Origin: Bacteroidota bacterium
GTDB lineage: Bacteria; Bacteroidota; Bacteroidia; Bacteroidales; Paludibacteraceae
Direction: 5' to 3'
DNA: 14,899 nucleotides
Assembly (NCBI GenBank): GCA_017860335.1
Contig: JAFNAU010000016.1
Location: 1 to 14,899, forward strand
Shown here: one piece after another, positions 1-6,228 of the stretch
Layout: every line of letters begins with the position of its first letter
Numbering within the stretch: the stretch's first letter is position 1
Notes under the pieces: model-generated
The model's input: the letters and a program-made list of their open reading frames with translations, nothing else
The model's database searches: none
Told to the model about the DNA's origin: nothing
Translations under genes and position numbers: made by a program

Positions 1-51
1 ATAACCGATTACAAAAACAGAAATAATTAGTGTTATCATAAATTTCAAAAA

Positions 52-88
52 AATGTTCTTAAACTCCGCTGAGAAGGTTAAGAACATT
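52..88 (-). terminator. Possible intrinsic terminator downstream of lepA
   Basis: An 11-bp perfect inverted repeat (52-62 with 78-88, 15-base loop) is followed, in the minus-strand direction, by a run of six or seven T. This is the layout of a factor-independent terminator for transcripts leaving lepA. The stem is AT-rich and lies about 107 bases past the lepA stop codon, so its strength is uncertain. An imperfect hairpin at about 117-161 lies closer to the gene but has no T-run on the minus strand. Confidence 0.5.
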
Positions 89-194
89 GCTTATTTGGTA
101 ATTATTTATTTTTTTTCATAATTGTCAAACACAAAATCTGAATTTTTGTTCAATTATTATGATTAATTCCATGGAGAGGGGGTCTTATGGCCTC

Positions 195-1982
195 TTAATC
201 AAGTTTCAGCACTGCAAGAAATGCTTTTTGCGGAACCTGAACGGAACCAATCTGTTTCATCCGTTTTTTACCTTTTTTCTGCTTTTCGAGCAATTTCCTT
301 TTTCGGGTTACGTCACCGCCATAACATTTGGCTGTAACATCTTTTCGAACAGCTTTAATGGTTTCACGGGCAATAATTTTGGCTCCGATTGCTGCCTGAA
401 CAGCAATATCGAACTGCTGACGGGGAATCAGTTCGCTTAGTTTCTCACACATCCGTCTGCCCAGCGTTGTTGCATTATCAAAATGTATTAATGATGATAA
501 AGCATCAACAGGTTCTCCATTTAACAAGATATCAAGTTTGACAAGCTTTGAGGGGCGATATCCGTTCATGTGATAATCGAAGGAAGCGTAACCTTTGGAA
601 ATGCTTTTCAGTTTATCATAAAAGTCGAACACTATTTCACCCAGTGGCAAATCATAAATTAATTCTATCCGGTTACCCGAAACGTATTCCTGTTTGATCA
701 ATTCTCCTCGTTTCCCCAGACACAGGGTCATTATCTGCCCGATATAATCTGTACGTGTAATTACCGAAGCCCTTATGTAGGGTTCGTCGATGGTGTCAAT
801 AGCCAGTATATCAGGTAATCCGGCTGGATTGTGCACTTCGAGCAAATCTCCTTTTTTGGTATGCACTTTATAGGACACATTCGGAACGGTAGTGATTACA
901 TTCATATCGAATTCGCGATCCAGTCGTTCCTGCACGATTTCCATATGGAGCAATCCAAGAAATCCGCAACGGAAACCGAATCCCAGCGCTACCGATGATT
1001 CGGGTTCAAATGTAAGTGATGCATCGTTGAGCTGTAATTTCTCCAGCGAGGAACGCAGATCTTCAAAATCTTCCGTTTCGATAGGATACACACCTGCGAA
1101 AACCATTGGTTTTACCTCCTCAAAACCGGCAATAGCTTTACCACAAGGGCGTTTAACATGCGTAATAGTATCACCCACCTTTACTTCCTTGGAGGTTTTG
1201 ATACCGGAAATAATATATCCTACGTTACCGGCACTCAGCGTATCGGTTGGTGACATATCCAATCGTAGAATGCCGATCTCGTCGGCATAGTATTCCTTAC
1301 CGGTAGCTACAAATTTCACCAGATCACCTGATTTGATAGTTCCGTTGGTTATTTTGAAGTAAGCAATTATACCCCGGAAAGAATTGAAAACAGAATCGAA
1401 GATGAGACACTGAAGCGGTGCATCCGGGTCACCTTTCGGTGCCGGTATCTTTTCAACAATGGTCTCCAGTATTTCTTCAATACCCATTCCTGTTTTTCCG
1501 CTGGCACGGAGCACATCCTGACGTTTACAGCCCAGCAGCTCCACAATCTGGTCTTCCACTTCTTCGGGCATGGCATTGTCCATGTCCATTTTATTCATCA
1601 CCGGGATTATTTCCAGATCATGTTCAATGGCCATATACAGGTTGGAGATGGTCTGTGCCTGAATACCCTGAGTGGCATCCACTATCAGCAATGCTCCTTC
1701 ACAGGCAGCGATTGAGCGTGAAACTTCGTACGAGAAATCCACGTGTCCCGGAGTATCAATCAGGTTTAGCACGTATGTTTCATTCCGATAGGTATAATTC
1801 ATCTGGATAGCGTGGCTTTTTATCGTAATACCACGTTCCCGTTCAAGATCCATATTGTCCAGCACTTGCGCTTGCAGATCCTTACCGGATACAGTCTGGG
1901 TAAATTCCAGCAAACGGTCGGCAAGGGTGCTTTTTCCGTGATCAATATGGGCAATAATACAAAAGTTGCGGATCTTATTCAT
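195..1982 (-). CDS. lepA: Elongation factor 4 (LepA), ribosome-associated GTPase
   Basis: This gene encodes translation factor LepA/EF4, a cytoplasmic GTPase that binds the ribosome and affects back-translocation and initiation. The 595-residue length is normal for the family. The G domain is at the N-terminus: the P-loop AHIDHGKST is at residues 11-19, the switch I region with RGITIKS is at 50-56, DTPGH (G3) is at 76-80 and NKMD (G4) is at 130-133. The C-terminal half carries the LepA-specific signature HMNGYRPSKLVKLDILLNGE and the lysine-rich end RKRKLLEKQKKGKKRMKQIGS, which separate it from EF-G and TypA. The ATG start is the one that gives the canonical MNKIRNFCIIAHIDHGKS opening. It appears to be transcribed alone, from a -7 box about 30 bases upstream. 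No frameshift or missing motif was seen. Confidence 0.98.
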   Translation of the reverse strand: MNKIRNFCIIAHIDHGKSTLADRLLEFTQTVSGKDLQAQVLDNMDLERERGITIKSHAIQMNYTYRNETYVLNLIDTPGHVDFSYEVSRSIAACEGALLIVDATQGIQAQTISNLYMAIEHDLEIIPVMNKMDMDNAMPEEVEDQIVELLGCKRQDVLRASGKTGMGIEEILETIVEKIPAPKGDPDAPLQCLIFDSVFNSFRGIIAYFKITNGTIKSGDLVKFVATGKEYYADEIGILRLDMSPTDTLSAGNVGYIISGIKTSKEVKVGDTITHVKRPCGKAIAGFEEVKPMVFAGVYPIETEDFEDLRSSLEKLQLNDASLTFEPESSVALGFGFRCGFLGLLHMEIVQERLDREFDMNVITTVPNVSYKVHTKKGDLLEVHNPAGLPDILAIDTIDEPYIRASVITRTDYIGQIMTLCLGKRGELIKQEYVSGNRIELIYDLPLGEIVFDFYDKLKSISKGYASFDYHMNGYRPSKLVKLDILLNGEPVDALSSLIHFDNATTLGRRMCEKLSELIPRQQFDIAVQAAIGAKIIARETIKAVRKDVTAKCYGGDVTRKRKLLEKQKKGKKRMKQIGSVQVPQKAFLAVLKLD

Positions 1983-2013
1983 CTGTTATATCTGTCTTAA
2001 TCTGATAAGGGTA

Positions 2014-2021
2014 CAAAAGTA
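2014..2021 (-). promoter_or_regulatory. Candidate -7 promoter box for lepA
   Basis: Read on the minus strand this is TACTTTTG, matching the Bacteroidota -7 consensus TAnnTTTG. It sits about 31 bases before the lepA ATG. I do not see a convincing TTG -33 element at the expected distance, so the assignment rests on the -7 box and its position. Confidence 0.5.
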
Positions 2022-2120
2022 CAAAAAAATCTCATCTCTTTGATTGTTGTACTGCTTAGTATCATCAAAATCTTTGGAATAAGTCATTGAACGACTGAAA
2101 ATAAAACTATTTCTATATTC

Positions 2121-2161
2121 AAATTTTGCGCTTAACCGATTTATTTGCTAAGCGGAATTTT
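2121..2161. other. Imperfect hairpin between lepA and the decarboxylase terminator
   Basis: CGCTTA (2129-2134) pairs with TAAGCG (2149-2154), and the flanking AAATTTT and AATTTT extend the stem imperfectly. It lies just beyond the decarboxylase operon terminator and could be a secondary terminator. It has no clean T-run, so its role is uncertain. Confidence 0.3.
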
Positions 2162-2171
2162 CTTAAAACAA

Positions 2172-2213
2172 AAAGCCGGAAACATTATTTGTTACAATAA
2201 TAATTCCGGCTTT
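2172..2213 (-). terminator. Terminator of the decarboxylase beta/OadG operon
   Basis: A perfect 10-bp inverted repeat (AAAGCCGGAA at 2172-2181, TTCCGGCTTT at 2204-2213) encloses a 22-base AT-rich loop that can pair further. On the minus strand it starts about 20 bases after the OadG-like stop codon and is followed by TTTTTGTTTT, as expected of a rho-independent terminator. Confidence 0.8.
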
Positions 2214-2234
2214 CATTAAATGCTGAATGCTGAT

Positions 2235-2408
2235 TTATTCATCACCTGAATTTTCATCAGCAGTTTGTGGCGCTTTTTTGGGCTTCTTTTCATTCGGAAA
2301 AGCTTTGTCAAGTCCGATGATTACGAAGAAAAACAAGGTCATAAATATGAATACACCGGCAATACCAATACCGGAAATTTCTAAGGCTTTATAAAAATCT
2401 GAGCTCAT
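2235..2408 (-). CDS. OadG-like small membrane subunit of a Na+-pumping decarboxylase
   Basis: This is a 57-residue single-span membrane protein resembling the gamma (OadG) subunit of sodium-translocating decarboxylases. That subunit anchors and stabilises the carboxyltransferase/beta complex in the inner membrane. One hydrophobic segment (about residues 11-34, rich in I, F and V) follows a short N-terminus. The tail is hydrophilic, first lysine/proline-rich and then acidic, as in OadG proteins. I chose the ATG at 2408, which leaves 13 bases after the beta-subunit stop. A longer frame would need a TTG at 2429 overlapping that gene and would add seven residues of no family character. The tight linkage downstream of the beta subunit supports the assignment, since the sequence is too short to be decisive alone. 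Whether the enzyme acts on oxaloacetate, methylmalonyl-CoA or glutaconyl-CoA cannot be told. Confidence 0.8.
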   Translation of the reverse strand: MSSDFYKALEISGIGIAGVFIFMTLFFFVIIGLDKAFPNEKKPKKAPQTADENSGDE

Positions 2409-2421
2409 AGTTTTGTGATTT

Positions 2422-3573
2422 TTAAGCAAATAATGGAACTAATAATAAAATTAAACCGCCTACGATAACGGAACCAATCTGTCCGCCTACGTTAGCACTG
2501 ATAGCAGGCATTAGCAGGTAGTTGTGCGGATCTTCCTTGAGACCCATACCATGAATAACCCTGGCAGACATGGGGAATGCAGAGATACCGCAAGCTCCGA
2601 TCATCGGGTTAATTTTCTTCTCATCAGGGAGGAATAAGTTCATTGCTTTGGCAAACAATACACCGCCAGCGGTATCAAATACAAAGGCAAAAATACCTAA
2701 TCCCAAAATTTTGAGGGTATCAACCGTAACAAAGCGCTCACCGGTCATGGTACTGGCAATGGTAATACCTAATAAAATAGTCACCAGGTTGGCGAGTTCA
2801 TTCTGAGCTGTTTTCGACAAACCATTAAGCACACCACATTCGCGAATAAGGTTACCAAACATCAGGAAGCCAATGAGTGCCAGTGATGAAGGTGCAATCA
2901 GACCTGCCAGTACGGTTACAAGTATCGGGAATAAAACCAGTACCGTTCTTGACACCTTCTTGTTGGCATCGGTGTGCATGCGCATCTTTCTTTCATGCTT
3001 TGAGGTTAACAGTTTTACCACCGGTGGCTGAATGATAGGCACTAATGCCATATACGAATATGCTGCTACTGAAATTGGTCCTAATAGGTTGGGTGCAAGA
3101 ATAGTGGAAACAATGATGGATGTGGGTCCGTCGGCAGCTCCGATAATTCCGATAGATGCAGCTTCTTTCAGACTAAAACCAAAAATAGTAGCCAGTACCA
3201 TGGTAACAAAGATACCAAACTGAGCTGCAGCCCCGAAAAGCAATAATGACGGACGCTGGAACAGCGGCGAAAAATCAATCATGGCGCCAATAGCTACAAA
3301 AATAAGCAACGGAAAGACTTCGGTTGCAATACCGGCACTGAAAAATACATCCAACGCACCTTCCACAACCGCTCCGGTTGCCGGATCAATCTGAGTAAGA
3401 GCTGCTGTGAACGGGATATTTACCAGAATGGCTCCAAATCCCATAGGCAACAGCAGCGTTGGTTCATACTGCTTTTTAATTGCCAAAAAAATCAAAGTGA
3501 ACCCGACAATAATCATTACCAGATTTTGCCAGGTCATTCCTGCAATGGCAGGAAATAGTTGTTCTACTCCCAT
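2422..3573 (-). CDS. Sodium ion-translocating decarboxylase beta subunit (OadB/MmdB/GcdB family)
   Basis: This is a polytopic inner-membrane protein of 383 residues, within the family's usual size. Beta subunits decarboxylate carboxybiotin and couple this to Na+ export. The key family segments are visible: IGAADGPTSI around residues 144-152, whose aspartate (D148) corresponds by alignment to the essential membrane Asp of the Klebsiella OadB; AAYSYMALVPIIQPP at about 170-184; and the C-terminal GACGISAFPMSARV, with the conserved Ser and Arg. Several hydrophobic helices fill the rest. It is the first gene of a two-gene unit with the OadG-like gene. The carboxyltransferase alpha subunit and biotin carrier are not in the window, so the substrate stays undetermined; methylmalonyl-CoA or oxaloacetate are the usual ones in Bacteroidota. 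The 243 bases upstream to the DedA stop codon hold no gene and no clean promoter match. Confidence 0.95.
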   Translation of the reverse strand: MGVEQLFPAIAGMTWQNLVMIIVGFTLIFLAIKKQYEPTLLLPMGFGAILVNIPFTAALTQIDPATGAVVEGALDVFFSAGIATEVFPLLIFVAIGAMIDFSPLFQRPSLLLFGAAAQFGIFVTMVLATIFGFSLKEAASIGIIGAADGPTSIIVSTILAPNLLGPISVAAYSYMALVPIIQPPVVKLLTSKHERKMRMHTDANKKVSRTVLVLFPILVTVLAGLIAPSSLALIGFLMFGNLIRECGVLNGLSKTAQNELANLVTILLGITIASTMTGERFVTVDTLKILGLGIFAFVFDTAGGVLFAKAMNLFLPDEKKINPMIGACGISAFPMSARVIHGMGLKEDPHNYLLMPAISANVGGQIGSVIVGGLILLLVPLFA

Positions 3574-3816
3574 AATTTAAAAGTGTTTTTTGTGATATTT
3601 TAATTAATTGAATATTGTAATCTGGTTTTCAAACCTTAATTTACCCGTTTCCGGAGGTTATTGTAATCAAATTTTGTGTGTTATTTTCATTCTCAGATAA
3701 TAATCATTTTTTTGAGCAAACATGCTTTGACTTCTAGAAATATCAGTACTTTTTGCTTGTCTGTTTCATTTTTTTTGCGTGCTAAGTGACCGACGTAGTT
3801 TATAATTGCAGAAACC

Positions 3817-4617
3817 TTAATTGTTCTTTGTTTCATCCGTTGCTGTACCTGAAGTTTTCTTTTTCTTTATCGTCTTAAGGATTATCCAGATTAATAAGAT
3901 TGCACCTACAACCAGGAATACATACGACAACTGATGGCTGTATTTGTTAATCATATCCTGCTGACCATGTGCCAGATAGCCCAATAGAGCCAGGCAACAA
4001 TTCCAAAGTCCCGCACCCACAAAGGTATAGAAGGCAAAAGTAAGGTAGTTCATCTTGGCCAAACCGGCAGGGATAGAGATTAAGTGTCTGATAACCGGTA
4101 TAAATCGTCCGATAAAAGTAGATGTTTTACCGTGATCGTTAAAATAATTTTCAGATTTCTTAATTTTCTCACTACTCAGCATCAACACCTTACCCACCTT
4201 GCTGTCGGCAATTTTATAAACCACAAGACGCCCCAGCCACCTCGACATCAGGTAATTGAATGTTGCCCCGATTAATGCTCCGATAGTGCCAAACATAATA
4301 ATCCAGAAAATACTAAGATTACTGCTTGGATCCATGGCAACATACACTGCCGGAGGTATAACCATTTCGGATGGAACTGGTAAAACGGAGCTTTCGCAGG
4401 CCATCAATACTGTTATACTAAAATAATTAGTGTTACTTTTATACCAATCTTCAATATGCTGAATAAATGACAGAGTATCGGCTGCCGCAATTTCAGGTTG
4501 AGGCGTATTTGCAGCCTTTACAGAAACACCTGATAAAACAAAAAAACAAAAAGTGATCCCGATGATAACAGGAATGAGAAACTGTGTTTTTTTTACAAAA
4601 TTCAGCCTCAGACTCAT
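3817..4617 (-). CDS. DedA-family (SNARE-associated/VTT) inner-membrane protein
   Basis: DedA proteins are membrane proteins implicated in lipid flipping and in maintaining the proton-motive force and envelope integrity. From the chosen start the protein has 266 residues. An N-terminal hydrophobic leader (about 11-36) is followed by the family motif ExxxxPxPSE at residues 75-84, then GRFIPVIRHLISIPAG at about 170-185 (the DedA G-R-F-x-P-x-x-R signature), further helices, and a lysine-rich cytoplasmic end. I chose the ATG at 4617 because it gives a signal-like N-terminus typical of Bacteroidota DedA proteins. An in-frame ATG at 4803 would add 62 residues of basic, mixed sequence unlike the family and would leave only 25 bases after the upstream TerC-family gene. 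A TAnnTTTG box (4704-4711, read on the minus strand) inside that extension weakly favours the shorter form. The gene may also be co-transcribed with the TerC-family gene. Confidence 0.9.
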   Translation of the reverse strand: MSLRLNFVKKTQFLIPVIIGITFCFFVLSGVSVKAANTPQPEIAAADTLSFIQHIEDWYKSNTNYFSITVLMACESSVLPVPSEMVIPPAVYVAMDPSSNLSIFWIIMFGTIGALIGATFNYLMSRWLGRLVVYKIADSKVGKVLMLSSEKIKKSENYFNDHGKTSTFIGRFIPVIRHLISIPAGLAKMNYLTFAFYTFVGAGLWNCCLALLGYLAHGQQDMINKYSHQLSYVFLVVGAILLIWIILKTIKKKKTSGTATDETKNN

Positions 4618-4828
4618 AGTAATATTCCGCAAAAGATCATAAAGAATAAACATTACAGCTAATACTCTGCGCCACAATCCGGACAGTATTACACCTATTT
4701 CTGCAAATATAAATTTCAAATCGCAAACTGCACGTCTTACTGCCGGATTTATTCTCTTATCTGGTTTTAAAGCGGAGTGGTTATCCCTGTTTTTTTGTAT
4801 CATCAGTTATTTTAAGTTATGATTTTTA

Positions 4829-5893
4829 TCAGATTTCATCCTGTCTTTCATCTTTCAGTTTCTCAACTTTCAGTTCTTCTTTCAGTTCTTCGTTTTCCTT
4901 GTTTTCCGAAATCAGCATAGAGAGAATAATGGAAAATGCCAATGTGAAAATAATTACTGCCAGCGATACCCATGAATGAGCAGAGAAGAACGCCGATACA
5001 GCGGGAATTGCTCCAAGTAACATTTTGCAACCGATAAAGAATAAAATAAAGCTAACGCCCACTTTCAGGAAACGGAACATTCCCATAATTCCTCTCAGAG
5101 CAAAGAACAAAGAAATTAATCCCATTACGGCAAACACATTGGAACTGATAGCCAGGAAGTTCTCCTCGTCGGCAGTCAGTATATTGGCAGCACCTTCCTT
5201 TATCACACCAATGATGGCAGGTATGGAGTCTATGGCAAACAAAATATCGGTGGACCCGATTACCAGCAAGCAGAGAAAACTGTTTGTGATGAACCTTTTA
5301 CCATCAATATTAGCAAAGAACTTCGGATTATGCGCATCCGGATCTACCGGAAACAGCTTGGAAGCACCTTTATACAATATGTTCGATGTCGGATCAACAT
5401 TATCTTCATCTTTCGAAAACACCATTTTATAGGCTGTATAAAGCAGAATGGCTCCGAATACATAAATAATCCATTCAAATCTCTCAACCAGTTCCATACC
5501 GACAAGGATAAACAGAATACGCAACACAATAGAGATCATAATCCCGATCATCAGCAGTTTTGGTTGATTTTTCTCACTGATACCCATCATGGAGAAAATC
5601 ATGATAAACACAAAAAGGTTATCAACAGAGAGTGAATATTCCGTCAAATACCCGGAAAGAAATTTTGTACCCATTACATGGGCTGTACTCATCGTACTGT
5701 CCTGATTTTGAGGAAAAAAGAAATAAATTGCAACTGCAAAAAGTAACGCGATACTGATCCAAACTCCGGTCCATTTCAAAGCTGTAGAAATACTTTCAGA
5801 TTCTTTCCGGCGTGCTGTCACAGCCAAATCAATAGCATAAACAATGATGAAAATTACTATAAAAGCAACCCACCACATAGTAAGTGTTCCCAT
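4829..5893 (-). CDS. TerC/Alx-family integral membrane protein (metal homeostasis)
   Basis: This is a 354-residue polytopic membrane protein of the TerC family, closest in layout to E. coli Alx, a manganese-linked exporter. The two acidic intramembrane motifs of the family are present: YLTEYSLSVDN at residues 82-92 and STDILFAIDSIPAI at about 214-227 (D216, D222). Both are thought to line the ion path. An Asp in the first helix (D22) also fits. The last about 27 residues are a highly charged Glu/Lys tail (repeats around ENKENEELKEELKVEKLKDE), encoded by low-complexity DNA with recurring TTTCAGTTCTTC-like units; this may be a variable cytoplasmic extension. It precedes the DedA gene on the same strand, possibly as an envelope/ion-stress unit. 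I looked for a yybP-ykoY manganese riboswitch upstream and saw none. Metal specificity is inferred from the family only. Confidence 0.93.
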   Translation of the reverse strand: MGTLTMWWVAFIVIFIIVYAIDLAVTARRKESESISTALKWTGVWISIALLFAVAIYFFFPQNQDSTMSTAHVMGTKFLSGYLTEYSLSVDNLFVFIMIFSMMGISEKNQPKLLMIGIMISIVLRILFILVGMELVERFEWIIYVFGAILLYTAYKMVFSKDEDNVDPTSNILYKGASKLFPVDPDAHNPKFFANIDGKRFITNSFLCLLVIGSTDILFAIDSIPAIIGVIKEGAANILTADEENFLAISSNVFAVMGLISLFFALRGIMGMFRFLKVGVSFILFFIGCKMLLGAIPAVSAFFSAHSWVSLAVIIFTLAFSIILSMLISENKENEELKEELKVEKLKDERQDEI

Positions 5894-6228
5894 AAAATTA
5901 AATTTGTAATTTGGTTAATTGATTAATTCGATACGATCGATTCTTAAAAATTCTGTGAAATATTTGAATTAAATTTCGCAAAAAAAAGTACTTCGCTGAT
6001 AAACAAACGCTTATACAACCTGTTTTTTTCTTAAATTTAAACGCTAAGATATTGAATATTTTTGTCATTTTAATGATAATATTTAAGTTTCTTTTCAAAA
6101 AGAACAAATCATAAAACTTCTGTAAAAACAGTTTTTATAATGCAAAAGAAGTCTGTAGAGCATTCGTTGATAATTATAAAATTACGTACCTTTGCAAATT
6201 GCAATTTTCTCAAAATCAAAAGTAAAGC
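5894..6228. other. AT-rich divergent intergenic region between TerC-family gene and uvrA
   Basis: This 335-base stretch separates divergently transcribed genes and is strongly AT-rich with several poly-A/T runs. On the plus strand its last 60 bases hold the uvrA promoter. For the minus-strand gene I see only spacing variants of the -7 consensus, for example a TA and TTTG separated by the wrong distance near 6009-6021, so no promoter is called. An open frame of 69 codons on the minus strand (5898-6107) has low-complexity Lys/Phe/Ile content and no recognisable domain, and I regard it as non-coding. Confidence 0.6.
6167..6194 (+). promoter_or_regulatory. Bacteroidota-type promoter of uvrA
   Basis: A TTG at 6167-6169 (-33 element) is separated by 17 bases from TACCTTTG at 6187-6194, a match to the -7 consensus TAnnTTTG. 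The box ends 34 bases before the uvrA ATG. No SOS (LexA) operator was recognised next to it. Confidence 0.65.

Noticed and set aside
159..440. 93-codon plus-strand open frame opposite the 3' end of lepA
   Set aside because: It is antisense to conserved lepA codons and has no recognisable protein features.
4618..4803. 62-residue N-terminal extension of the DedA protein
   Set aside because: It is open in frame, but its translation is unlike DedA N-termini and a signal-like start follows at 4617. I kept the shorter form, while noting that the longer one cannot be excluded.
5898..6107. 69-codon minus-strand open frame upstream of the TerC-family gene
   Set aside because: Low-complexity AT-rich translation, no family features, and it ends only a few bases before the TerC-family start in the divergent promoter region.
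5894..6228. yybP-ykoY manganese riboswitch before the TerC/Alx-family gene
   Set aside because: The leader is AT-rich and lacks the conserved GC-rich helices and loop sequences of that riboswitch class.
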